Shown here: positions 7,431 to 14,406 of the stretch, one piece after another | Numbering within the stretch: the first letter of the stretch is position 1 | Layout of the letters: the number at the start of each line of letters is the position of its first letter | DNA from: Nonomuraea sp. SBT364 | GTDB taxonomy: Bacteria; Actinomycetota; Actinomycetes; Streptosporangiales; Streptosporangiaceae | DNA: 35,822 nt | Assembly: GCF_001083785.1 (NCBI RefSeq) | Contig: NZ_LAVL01000084.1 | Location: 1 to 35,822 of the forward strand | Reading direction: 5' to 3' | The notes under the pieces: model-generated | What the model was told of the DNA's origin: nothing | The model's input: only the letters and a program-made list of their open reading frames with translations | Databases searched by the model: none | Translations under genes and position numbers: made by a program

Positions 7431-7810
7431 GGCTGCGCCTGCCGGGCTGCGGCGCGGAGGGCGGTGATGACCTGGTCGGAGGTGCGGTCGGGGTGGTCGT
7501 TCCAGCCCGCGATCTGCTCGACGAGTTCGCGTCGGCTCATCTGTTCGGGGCGGGATGACGGGTAGAGGTGGCCGACGAGGGTGCGGAGGGCGGTGAGGGC
7601 TCCGGTCCGCTGTTCGGGCCGGTGGTGGTCGGCGGTGGCGTTGTTGAGCCAGTCGGAGGGGCAGAGGCCGGAGGCGGCGGCGATGGCTCCGGCGGAGCAG
7701 TATCCGTCGGCGCTGCGGTATTCCTCCTTGGTGTGGCCGTAGGCGTTGATGACGTTGGCGGCGCGGTCGAGGACGGCGGGTGTCGTGAGGTCGAAGTCGG
7801 TGGTGGTCAT
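7427..7810 (-). CDS. DUF6197-like protein (127 aa)
   Basis: From memory of the family, the pattern LDRAANVINAYGHTKEEYRS, then a Cys/Ala-rich YCSAGAIAAASG segment and the ending AGWNDHPDRTSDQVITALRA, matches DUF6197, small proteins found across actinomycete genomes and phages with no known role. The closing WNDxPxRT motif is the strongest mark. It begins at ATG 7810, overlapping the upstream stop by 4 nt. A distant similarity to the product at 11966-12334 is visible in the N-terminal helix. Confidence 0.75.
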   Translation of the reverse strand: MTTTDFDLTTPAVLDRAANVINAYGHTKEEYRSADGYCSAGAIAAASGLCPSDWLNNATADHHRPEQRTGALTALRTLVGHLYPSSRPEQMSRRELVEQIAGWNDHPDRTSDQVITALRAAARQAQP

Positions 7811-8253
7811 CGTGCGCCCGCTTCCTGGGCGGCCTTGCGGGCGATGGCGGCGCGGCGGGCGAGGATGATGGCGTTGCCCTCGTCGTTGTCGACGCCGATG
7901 GCGCGGAGTGATGGGCAGGGCCAGGCGATGTTGTCGTCGGGGTCGTCTGCGTCGTTGGGGGTGCAGTGCACGCAGATGAAGCCGCCGAAGATGAGTTCGT
8001 CGTACTCGTGGAGGGCGAGCAGGCGGTCGCGCTGGGCGTGAAGCTTCTCAACCTCGGCCAGCAGCTCGCCAGCGCCCTTGAGGGCATCGGAGATGATGAG
8101 GTCGGTGTCCCGGCCGGGCTGTGCCGGGACGCTCATCCTGAAGCGGTGGTGTGGGCCTTCAGCGCACACCTGGCCGATCTCGGTGTGGGCGCGTTCCACG
8201 CTGGCCCGGATCTCGGCGAGCCGGTCGGGTGCGAGGGCGGTGGTGTCGTTCAC
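7807..8253 (-). CDS. Hypothetical protein with CxxC and WPCPSLRAIG motif (148 aa)
   Basis: The N-terminal 70 residues are helical and charged; then come HEYDELIFGGFICVHCTPN and WPCPSLRAIGVD. This CxxC ... WPCPTLRAIG-like combination recurs in unnamed actinomycete phage proteins and suggests a small metal site; no activity is known. The GTG at 8253 is chosen because it forms GTGA with the upstream stop; another GTG at 8271 would add six residues. Confidence 0.65.
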   Translation of the reverse strand: MNDTTALAPDRLAEIRASVERAHTEIGQVCAEGPHHRFRMSVPAQPGRDTDLIISDALKGAGELLAEVEKLHAQRDRLLALHEYDELIFGGFICVHCTPNDADDPDDNIAWPCPSLRAIGVDNDEGNAIILARRAAIARKAAQEAGAR

Positions 8254-8465
8254 GGCTGTGTCCTTCGTGACGGCGTGTGGTGGCCCCTGTAGGGCCGGAA
8301 AGAGGTCGCCCGGTCGAGGGCGTCCAGAGAGCGGCGCAGGCTGTGTGCGCGCTGGCGGAGCGGCAGGATCAGGGCGCGGTAGAGACGGCGGGCGAGGCGT
8401 GGGCGGAGCCACACATGCTGGACAGCCAGCGCCAGCACGGTGGCCACCGCCCACAGCCACGTCAT
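8250..8465 (-). CDS. Small basic membrane-associated protein (71 aa)
   Basis: One hydrophobic N-terminal helix (MTWLWAVATVLALAVQHVWL) is followed by a strongly Arg-rich amphipathic stretch. Not recognised. Coupled by ATGA upstream and GTGA downstream; in-frame extension beyond ATG 8465 is shadow sequence. Confidence 0.55.
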   Translation of the reverse strand: MTWLWAVATVLALAVQHVWLRPRLARRLYRALILPLRQRAHSLRRSLDALDRATSFRPYRGHHTPSRRTQP

Positions 8466-8788
8466 GACGTCGGCGCCGGCCCGATCGCGGCGGCCGGGTA
8501 CGGGGCCGCCCCAGCGGGCCGGTTCGCCTGCTCCGCCTCGGCGACCTCGATGAGCCGCGTCCAGGTCTCGACCCGGCGGCGCGCGGCCACGGCGGCGTCG
8601 TCGTAGCGGCGGGCCTGCGCCATGTGCCGGTCCGCTTCCTCCCGCTCGTGGCCGCCCGCAGCGGCGAGCTGGTCGGCGCGGGCGATGGCTCGTTCCACGC
8701 AGCGGCGCAGGTGCGCGACGGGATGCTCGCCTTCGATGGGGAGGGGGAGCGGCGGCGGCTCGTGGTGGATGGGCTCGAAGACGGTCAT
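8462..8788 (-). CDS. Hypothetical coiled-coil protein (108 aa)
   Basis: A Pro/His-rich start (HHEPPPLPLP) leads into a long Ala/Glu/Arg helix that probably forms a coiled coil (residues about 24-90). No domain recognised. ATG at 8788 overlaps the exonuclease stop by 4 nt, placing it within the coupled early operon. Confidence 0.6.
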   Translation of the reverse strand: MTVFEPIHHEPPPLPLPIEGEHPVAHLRRCVERAIARADQLAAAGGHEREEADRHMAQARRYDDAAVAARRRVETWTRLIEVAEAEQANRPAGAAPYPAAAIGPAPTS

Positions 8789-9621
8789 GCCAGGGCCTCC
8801 TCATGCTGGTTGGCGGGGGCGGGCTCGACGGGCCACGCCCCAGAGATGACGGCGGCTGTGTCGCGCTTCTCGCCGGCCTTGGGCGAGCGGAGCCACTCCT
8901 GGTAGGAGGCGGCCTGCTCGGCGGCCCACTTCTGCTGACTGGCGAAGAGGGTGGGCAGATCGACGGCGAGGGCGTCGAACAGGTGCCGGTCGTCGCCGCG
9001 CCCGGCCTGAATCCGGGGCCGCTGGTCGCGCGGCATGGCGGCGATGCAACCGATGCGCCAGGCGATGCGCGCGCTGATGAGGGCGTCGTAGCGGGCGCCG
9101 TGCGCGTCCGCGTCGTTCCAAGGGATGCCGAACACCTGGGCGCACGTCTTGAGGGCGTGTGCGCCCTGCTGCTCGCTGACCTTGCGTCGCCACCGGTCGA
9201 CGTGCTTGGAGATGACGAGCGTGTCGATGACCGGGCCGTAGGCGCCGCCGCACCATTCGAGGAGCGGCGGCTCGCCGTGCCGGATCAGCTCGGCGTTGAG
9301 GACGGTGAGGTCGTAGCGGACGTTGTGGCCGACGATCGGGATGCTGTTGGCCCACACGTTCGCGATGGCGGTGGCGATGCGCGGGATCGCCTCCGCGGCG
9401 GGCATGCCGTGCTCGCGGACGTGCTCGGTGGTGTGGCCGTGAATCTTGGTGGCCTCCGCCGGGATCTCGACGCCGGGGTTGATGAGGAGAGGCGGAAGGT
9501 CGATTGGGTCGTGGCCGCCGCCGAACTGTCCGAGGTACGCCTCGACGATGCGGGCCTGGTGGGGGTCGGTGCCGGTGGTCTCGGTGTCGAAGGGGGCGAG
9601 CCGGCCGAGGTGCCACGCCAT
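8785..9621 (-). CDS. DnaQ-like DEDDh 3'-5' exonuclease
   Basis: 278 aa. Exo I is FDTETTG (D12, E14), Exo II is VGHNVRYDL (near residue 100), and Exo III is HGARYDALISARIAWRI, in which His and Asp are five apart, the DEDDh signature. The family includes the proofreading subunit epsilon and RNase T; phage members trim or proofread DNA. About 80 residues follow the nuclease core, including a QQKWAAEQAASYQEWLRS helix, so an extra partner-binding tail is possible. The start overlaps the gp3-like gene stop (TGATG). With the clamp at 3.3-4.4 kb it supplies two polymerase accessory functions. Confidence 0.9.
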   Translation of the reverse strand: MAWHLGRLAPFDTETTGTDPHQARIVEAYLGQFGGGHDPIDLPPLLINPGVEIPAEATKIHGHTTEHVREHGMPAAEAIPRIATAIANVWANSIPIVGHNVRYDLTVLNAELIRHGEPPLLEWCGGAYGPVIDTLVISKHVDRWRRKVSEQQGAHALKTCAQVFGIPWNDADAHGARYDALISARIAWRIGCIAAMPRDQRPRIQAGRGDDRHLFDALAVDLPTLFASQQKWAAEQAASYQEWLRSPKAGEKRDTAAVISGAWPVEPAPANQHEEALA

Positions 9622-10754
9622 CAGGCCACCGCCCCGGCCTTGACCTGGGCGAGGAAGTTGGTGAGGTCCTCCACGCCAGCGTTCTCGGAGGCGACGCCGC
9701 CGGACGCCTCAAGGAACCGCTTGTGCAGCTCAGACGTGGTGCCGGGCCAGGCGGCTACGATCTGCTGCCAGATCAGGTCTGGGTCGCCGGCCAGGGCGGC
9801 GGGCGGCTGCTCGGCGGCCTTGAGGCGCTTGCCGATCGCGGTCATCTCGTCCGTCTGCGCTTGCGTCGGCGAGATACCGGCCGCCGCCGCCTCGTTCCAG
9901 ATGGTCTTGAAGGCGGCGAACGTGGTGACCGCGCGAGCGCGGGCCAAGAACTCCTCCGGCGTGGGCACCGGGGGAGTGGCGGGCGCCGGGGCTTCGAGCG
10001 CGGGCTTATTGCCCTGCTCGACCGCCGCCGAAGTCTGGCCGCCGCCGACCGGCACCGGCTGCGCCGCCCCGGCGAGCACCTGCCCGGCCGTGCTCCCGCG
10101 CAGCTCGACGGCGACGACGGGAAACTGCTTCGTCTTGCCCTGCGCCACCCTCGTGCGCTGCTCGATGCGCAGCCGCACGGGGATCAGCGCCTCCGTGCCG
10201 ATGGAGCCCTTGAGCACGTCGACGGCAGCGGCGATCTCGTTGGCGGCGTGGTAGGAGTGCGTCTCGACCCGCCACGCGCCGATGTCGGGCATCTCCGGGA
10301 GGATGACGTTGAGCCGGGTCGTCATCTTGCACGCGCGGTCGCGGGGGGCGGTCTCGTGGAAGTTCTCGCCCCACTGGGCGCGGCACAGGCACGGCTGGTC
10401 GGAGAGGGTTTCCGACATGCCGTCGCAGCGGCGCTGCGCCCCGCCCGCGCTCCACAGCTCGTACGACTGCGAGAGCGGGTCGCCGGGCGGCAGGATCGCG
10501 TCGAGGCTGGCGGCCTTGGTGATGACCCGCCACTGAGGGGCGCCGTTGCCCTGCGGCTGCCACTTCTCGACGGTGCCGCCCCACACGTCGGCGGCGGCCT
10601 CGACGTAGTGCTCGGCGTGAGAGCTGATGATCCACGTTTGCGACCGGACCGCGCGGGGCCGCTTGCTGGGGTCGTCGTTGGGGACGCTGTAGCCCGTGCG
10701 GAGCCGCCCGAGTTCGCGCGCCTGGCGCTGGAGGGTGATGATGCGAGATCCCAT
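9621..10754 (-). CDS. phiC31 gp3-like recombination directionality factor family protein
   Basis: 377 aa. The first 250 residues follow the gp3-like pattern as I recall it: GRLRTGYSVP, KRPRAV, HYVEAAADVWGGTVEKW, QWRVITKA, ILPPGDPLSQSYELWSAGG, then the cysteine set RRCDG (C110), QPCLC (C122, C124) and ACKMTTRLNV (C142), which probably binds zinc. In phiC31 and phiBT1 this protein switches a serine integrase to excision. Here the only integrase seen is a tyrosine recombinase, so the role may be in replication or recombination instead. A Pro/Ala-rich linker (about 250-275) leads to a separate helical C-terminal domain. Confidence 0.85.
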   Translation of the reverse strand: MGSRIITLQRQARELGRLRTGYSVPNDDPSKRPRAVRSQTWIISSHAEHYVEAAADVWGGTVEKWQPQGNGAPQWRVITKAASLDAILPPGDPLSQSYELWSAGGAQRRCDGMSETLSDQPCLCRAQWGENFHETAPRDRACKMTTRLNVILPEMPDIGAWRVETHSYHAANEIAAAVDVLKGSIGTEALIPVRLRIEQRTRVAQGKTKQFPVVAVELRGSTAGQVLAGAAQPVPVGGGQTSAAVEQGNKPALEAPAPATPPVPTPEEFLARARAVTTFAAFKTIWNEAAAAGISPTQAQTDEMTAIGKRLKAAEQPPAALAGDPDLIWQQIVAAWPGTTSELHKRFLEASGGVASENAGVEDLTNFLAQVKAGAVA

Positions 10755-11590
10755 CAGGCAGCGGCCTTCCTTGTGCGGGGCTTGCGGGCAGGCGTGTTGA
10801 GCGGCTTGTACGGCTTCATGTCGAGGTCGTGCAGCACGTAGGAGGCGGTGAGCAGGCCCACGAACGCCGAGTGGAGTTCAGGCAGGGCGGGCATCGGGAC
10901 GAAGCCGTAGCTGCTGGTGCGCAGGTTCAAGATGGCCGCGCCGGCGAACTCGGGGACCGGGTGCTCGCTGTCGTCGGGCGCCAGTGCGACCTCTGCGAAT
11001 CGGAGGGCAGCGAGCTGGAGTGCGTGGTCGCGGTAGACCGTGCTCGCCGACTTGGTGAGCGACGTCTTGATGTCGACGAGCCAGAGCCCGTCCGGCTGGC
11101 CGCCGGGCAAGTTCTTGAGTCGGATCCACAGGTCGGCGGTGCCGCCGTAGCGGTAGCTGCGGTGGAGGACGGTGACTTCGACGGCGTCGATGTCGGTGGC
11201 GATGTCGACGCCGAATTCCTTCAGGAACAGTTCGTACTGGTCGACGAACGGCTGTGCTTCCTCGTCGTGCTCGGCGGGTGTGCCGAGGACGTGGGCTTCG
11301 GCGAGGGCGTGGACGCGGGAGCCGAGGTCGCGGCGGGTTTCCCACACGTTCTTGTGCTCGGCCTTGGCCGCCTTGATGAAGTCCTCCATGGCGGCCGGGT
11401 TGCGGCTGGCCCGGACGGCAGTGGGCAGGTTCTCGGCGAAGTACTCGGCGGTGACCTTGGCCGCGGCGGGTGCGAGGGCGGGCTTGTTGAGGGTGTTGAG
11501 GACGTTGGTGACCGAGACGAGGAGGCCGCCGGCGGGGTCTTGGTAGTAGCGCCCGTTGTCGGTGTCGCGGGCGTGCTTGGGGTTAGTCAC
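10754..11590 (-). CDS. RecB-like PD-(D/E)XK exonuclease
   Basis: 278 aa with the RecB-family motif order: an early GSRVHALAE (His 94), Glu 138 before a hydrophobic strand, YGGTADLWI (D153), LVDIKTS (D173, K175) and HALQLAALRFAE (Gln 192). Such enzymes resect or degrade linear DNA, and phage versions often work with an annealing protein in recombination. It lies immediately before the gp3-like gene (1-nt overlap, TGATG), so the two are likely co-expressed. The C-terminal tail is short and basic (PARKPRTRKAAA). Confidence 0.88.
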   Translation of the reverse strand: MTNPKHARDTDNGRYYQDPAGGLLVSVTNVLNTLNKPALAPAAAKVTAEYFAENLPTAVRASRNPAAMEDFIKAAKAEHKNVWETRRDLGSRVHALAEAHVLGTPAEHDEEAQPFVDQYELFLKEFGVDIATDIDAVEVTVLHRSYRYGGTADLWIRLKNLPGGQPDGLWLVDIKTSLTKSASTVYRDHALQLAALRFAEVALAPDDSEHPVPEFAGAAILNLRTSSYGFVPMPALPELHSAFVGLLTASYVLHDLDMKPYKPLNTPARKPRTRKAAA

Positions 11591-11969
11591 GGTCGGCCTG
11601 CTCCTCGCGGTAGTCGTGGTCGGCGGCGTGGCCGATGTCGTGGCCGCCGCGCACGCTCGGACGGGCGGGCGCGTTGTCAGTGAGCGCGGCGCGCAGCTTC
11701 GCGGCGGCGACCGGGGTGACCCAGCTCAACTTCTCCATGTCGTTGAGCACCGCGAGGGCGCTGGCGATCTGGGCGTCCCGCTCCCTGACTCGGACCAGGA
11801 CGGCACCCATCCGCTCGCCCATGTACGAGGTGTGGTTCAGGCAGAAGAAGTCCTCGCCGCCTCCGGGCTGCGGGTGTTCGTGGGCAAGCCGCTCCTGTAC
11901 GGCTTCTGCGAGGTGCTCGATCAGTTGATCGCTGGCGGGGCGACTGCTCAGCCGGGACAGTGCGGTCAT
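11583..11969 (-). CDS. Hypothetical protein (128 aa)
   Basis: Not recognised. The sequence is mostly helical, with SDQLIEHLAEAVQERLAHEH, a GEDFFCLNHTSYMGERMG segment and a final His/Asp-rich tail (GGHDIGHAADHDYREEQ). ATG at 11969 is preferred over 11987 because it makes the ATGA overlap used elsewhere in the operon. The 3' end overlaps the nuclease gene by 8 nt. Confidence 0.65.
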   Translation of the reverse strand: MTALSRLSSRPASDQLIEHLAEAVQERLAHEHPQPGGGEDFFCLNHTSYMGERMGAVLVRVRERDAQIASALAVLNDMEKLSWVTPVAAAKLRAALTDNAPARPSVRGGHDIGHAADHDYREEQADRD

Positions 11970-12334
11970 CGGCCACCGCCGGTGCATCCGCCGGAGATGA
12001 GCGTCAGCTCCATCCCCACCAGCAGCCGGTCGGCGTGGCTGCCGCCCCGGCCGCGCCCGTCCTGCCAGATGACGACCATGTGGCCGGGGTCGTCGGGGTG
12101 GGCGGCGGCGCGGATTTCGCGGACGATGACGTCGCGGCTGCGCATGCTGGCCCAGCGGGTGAGCACGTTGCGCGGGTTGCGGTCGGCGCCGTAGTTGAGG
12201 TGTGCGGCGAGGTGGCGGAGTGCGGTGACGGCTTCGCCGGGTGGGGCGGCCTGAAGGATGGCGTCGACGGGGCTGTCGGTCTGGCCGCTGTCGATGAGGT
12301 TGGCGGCGTTGCGCAGGATGTCGGCGGTGCTCAC
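11966..12334 (-). CDS. Hypothetical protein, distant relative of the 7427-7810 product (122 aa)
   Basis: The start ADILRNAANLIDSG and the later TALRHLAAHLN and RDVIVREIRAAAH resemble the DUF6197-like protein, but the closing WND motif is missing and replaced by a Gly-rich C-terminus (GGSHADRLLVGMELTLISGG). Function is unknown. Coupled on both sides by 4-nt overlaps. Confidence 0.65.
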   Translation of the reverse strand: MSTADILRNAANLIDSGQTDSPVDAILQAAPPGEAVTALRHLAAHLNYGADRNPRNVLTRWASMRSRDVIVREIRAAAHPDDPGHMVVIWQDGRGRGGSHADRLLVGMELTLISGGCTGGGR

Positions 12335-12612
12335 CGGGCCTCGCCGTCCTGTGCGTCGAGCCAGTCGGAGCGGCGGATGCAGTCGACGGTGGCGCCGTCG
12401 GGGAGGTGGATGATGCCGACGACGGGCGGCTCGTCGATGGGGTTGTCGATCTGCTCCCAGTCGATGACGTGTTCGCCGTTGGGCTTCTTGGTGATGTCGG
12501 TGATGGCGGCGGCCATGCCGTTGATGGCGATGAGGTGGCCGCGCGGCCCGTCCTTGAGGCCAGCGCCGGTGACGGGGATGGTCTTGAAGGCGGTGACGGT
12601 GGTCGTGCTCAT
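12331..12612 (-). CDS. Hypothetical protein (93 aa)
   Basis: A beta-rich small protein (VTAFKTIPVTG, HLIAINGMAAAITDI, PPVVGIIHLPDGATVD) ending in RRSDWLDAQDGEAR. No family recognised. ATG at 12612 overlaps the upstream stop by 4 nt; the upstream in-frame opening is shadow. Confidence 0.65.
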   Translation of the reverse strand: MSTTTVTAFKTIPVTGAGLKDGPRGHLIAINGMAAAITDITKKPNGEHVIDWEQIDNPIDEPPVVGIIHLPDGATVDCIRRSDWLDAQDGEAR

Positions 12613-12980
12613 CGGGTCACCGCCGCAGGCTGCTCGGCGACCGGCTCGACACCGCTGAGGCAGCCGCATCCGTACTCGTCGCAGGCGTTCGGCCACTTGT
12701 TCGTCCGCTTCTCGCGGTCGTAGTAGCGGCGGCCGGTGTGCCCGTCGTAGAGCAGGTGCTTGCAGTCCTCGCACTTGGCGCGCTCGTCGTCCTCGTCGTG
12801 CCAGTACGGGCCGTTCCTCTCGGCGGAGACGACGGCTTCGATGGTGAAGCCGACGCACTGGCCGGGCCCGATGTTGCTCTCGCCGTCCTGCATCAGTTGC
12901 GCGGCGTCGTCGGGGCTTTCGGCCTGGACCTTGTACTCGTAGTCGAGCGTGGCTCGGATGATGTAGGTCTTCTCGGTCAT
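12609..12980 (-). CDS. Hypothetical Cys-rich protein (123 aa)
   Basis: The N-terminal half (TYIIRATLDYEYKVQAESPD) is a beta-alpha unit like those of small phage proteins. The C-terminal half has CEDC and a later CDEYGCGC cluster, a likely zinc site. Acidic stretch HDEDDERAK in between. ATG 12980 chosen because it overlaps the upstream stop as ATGA. Confidence 0.65.
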   Translation of the reverse strand: MTEKTYIIRATLDYEYKVQAESPDDAAQLMQDGESNIGPGQCVGFTIEAVVSAERNGPYWHDEDDERAKCEDCKHLLYDGHTGRRYYDREKRTNKWPNACDEYGCGCLSGVEPVAEQPAAVTR

Positions 12981-13246
12981 CGGGTCCTCCGGGCGGCGAG
13001 GCGGAGCACGGCGGCGACGTCGGAGCGGCTGCGGGTGACGTCCCACAGGGGCAGGTCGCGCGGGTGGAGTCGGAGGGTGTCGGCGAGCTTCTGCACGGCC
13101 TTGCGGGCGGTGTCGGGGTTGCGGGTGGCCAGGTGCAGCGCCTCGGTGAGGGAGGCGTTGTAGGGGCCGCGCACGTACTTTTCGACCTTGCTCAGCACGT
13201 CGGAGGCTGTGGCGTTGAGGGCGATGCGGTCGGTGGTGGTGGTCAT
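12977..13246 (-). CDS. Hypothetical helical protein (89 aa)
   Basis: All-helical, basic: ASDVLSKVEKYVRGPY, SLTEALHLATRN, ARKAVQKLADTLRL and a C-terminal AAVLRLAARRTR. No family recognised. Coupled to the upstream gene through TGATG and to the next through ATGA. Confidence 0.65.
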   Translation of the reverse strand: MTTTTDRIALNATASDVLSKVEKYVRGPYNASLTEALHLATRNPDTARKAVQKLADTLRLHPRDLPLWDVTRSRSDVAAVLRLAARRTR

Positions 13247-13770
13247 CAGACCGTCACCTCCGTCGTGGCGACGGGGCGGAGGTCGGCGACGGCGACGCAC
13301 TCCTCGTGCTCGGGCTCGCGCCGGTACGAGGCCAGGTCGACCATGCCGTCGGTGCGGCCGACGGTCGGGACCATGCGGGCGTCGGGGCGGTGGATCCACA
13401 CGCTGTCGTCGTCCTCGTAGCCGCCCACGATCCAGGTGCCGGGGACGCCGTTCCAGGTGACGGTGTCGCCCTTGGCGGGCGTCCACGCCTTGTACTGGGC
13501 GGTGAGCTGGGCGCGGCGGATGCGGTCGAGCATTTCCTCGCAGGCGTCGGAGGCGACGTGGACGCGCTCGTCGCCGCCGTTCCAGGCGAGGTCGGCGGCC
13601 TGGTCGGCGGGGAGGTCGAACAGGCGGGTGAGCAGGACGGCGACGAGGGCGGCGCGCAGGTGCTGGCCGCCGGTGTCGAGCTGGTGCTCGGCGGTGTACC
13701 AGGCCCAGGTTTCGATGAGCTGGTCGGTGGGGCTGGTGTCCGCCGTGGCGGGTGCGAGAATCGTGGTCAC
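13246..13770 (-). CDS. Hypothetical protein with possible SH3-like C-terminal half (174 aa)
   Basis: The N-terminal 95 residues are helical (LIETWAWYTAEHQ, LRAALVAVLLTRLFDLPADQ). The second half, with KGDTVTWNGVPGTWIVGGYE and DSVWIHRPDARM, reads like a small beta-barrel. No enzyme motif is seen. ATG start at 13770. The 82 nt before it hold no gene that can be supported. Confidence 0.65.
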   Translation of the reverse strand: MTTILAPATADTSPTDQLIETWAWYTAEHQLDTGGQHLRAALVAVLLTRLFDLPADQAADLAWNGGDERVHVASDACEEMLDRIRRAQLTAQYKAWTPAKGDTVTWNGVPGTWIVGGYEDDDSVWIHRPDARMVPTVGRTDGMVDLASYRREPEHEECVAVADLRPVATTEVTV

Positions 13771-13852
13771 GATCCGGCCTTTCGAGAGTGAGGTTGTGAT
13801 CGAGCGGGGCCCGGCCGTTGCAGCGGTTTCGGGTCCCGCGCCGGCGCCCGGG

Positions 13853-14107
13853 TTAGGGCGTGGCGGGGTTGAGCGGGATTTCGGGGATCGGGTAGCCGAG
13901 CACCTCCAGAAGCGCCGGCTTGGGGACGACGTAGGCGGGTCCGCAGCGCAGGACGAGGCAAGGAAACTTGCCGGTGCGGGCGAGTTCTTGGGCTTTGGTG
14001 CGGCCCATGCAGAGGGCTCGTCCGGCGTCCACGAGGGGGACGGCGACGGGGAGTGCGCGGAGTTCGTCCTCGGTCATCTGAGGCCGGGGCTTCTCGGTGC
14101 TGGCCAT
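13853..14107 (-). CDS. Excisionase/MerR-like HTH protein (84 aa)
   Basis: TEDELRALPVAVPLVDAGRALCMGRTKAQELARTGKFPC gives the short helix-turn-helix plus wing of Xis/AlpA-type proteins: a domain choosing 'LCMGRTKAQEL' followed by 'GKFPCLVLRCG'. Such proteins bend DNA at att sites or regulate early promoters. Together with the next HTH gene it opens the leftward operon. ATG at 14107; the TGCTGTCCTCC-side sequence provides a GGAGG-type ribosome site on the coding strand. Confidence 0.75.
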   Translation of the reverse strand: MASTEKPRPQMTEDELRALPVAVPLVDAGRALCMGRTKAQELARTGKFPCLVLRCGPAYVVPKPALLEVLGYPIPEIPLNPATP

Positions 14108-14121
14108 CTGCTGTCCTCCCG

Positions 14122-14370
14122 TCAGCCCTGTGCGGCGGTGGCGAGGTCGGCGCGGACGGTCAGGTAGTCGCTGACGCTGGCCCGGTAGACCTTGCGGCGG
14201 GTGAGGACGAGCGTGGAGTCGAGGTCTCCGCTGTTGATGAGCTTCTCGACGGACTTCTTGCTGATGCCGAGGATGCGCATGACGTCGGGGATGTCGTAGA
14301 AGAGCTGGTCCCCTCCGCAGGAGCATCCGCCGCAGATGCAGCCGGTGGGCGGCGCGGTGGTGGTTGTCAT
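14122..14370 (-). CDS. First early gene: HTH protein with Cys-rich N-terminus (82 aa)
   Basis: After a Thr-rich start comes CICGGCSCGG (residues 11-20), unusual for this class, then YDIPDVMRILGISKKSVEKL, an excisionase/AlpA-like helix-turn-helix, and a wing-like LVLTRRKVYRASVSDYL. A role as excisionase or Cro-like regulator fits its place as first gene opposite the repressor. ATG 14370 is preferred over the in-frame GTG at 14391: the GTG lies inside an operator half-site, and the predicted transcription start falls on or next to the ATG, which has no ribosome site. The next HTH gene begins 15 nt after its stop. Confidence 0.75.
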   Translation of the reverse strand: MTTTTAPPTGCICGGCSCGGDQLFYDIPDVMRILGISKKSVEKLINSGDLDSTLVLTRRKVYRASVSDYLTVRADLATAAQG

Positions 14371-14378
14371 GCGCTCAT

Positions 14379-14406
14379 CATGTACGCGCACCTACGCGCA
14401 TGTCAA
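14379..14406 (-). promoter_or_regulatory. Predicted early leftward promoter, probably leaderless
   Basis: On the minus strand a perfect TTGACA (14406-14401) is followed after 16 nt by TACATG (14384-14379), or CATGAT at 18 nt. Start of transcription is then expected around 14370-14372, essentially at the ATG of the first early gene, which lacks a Shine-Dalgarno site. Leaderless mRNAs are common in actinobacteria. Two operator half-sites fill the spacer. Confidence 0.55.

Noticed and set aside
14389..14391. GTG start for the first early gene
   Set aside because: It lies within an operator half-site and upstream of the predicted transcription start; ATG 14370 is a better fit.
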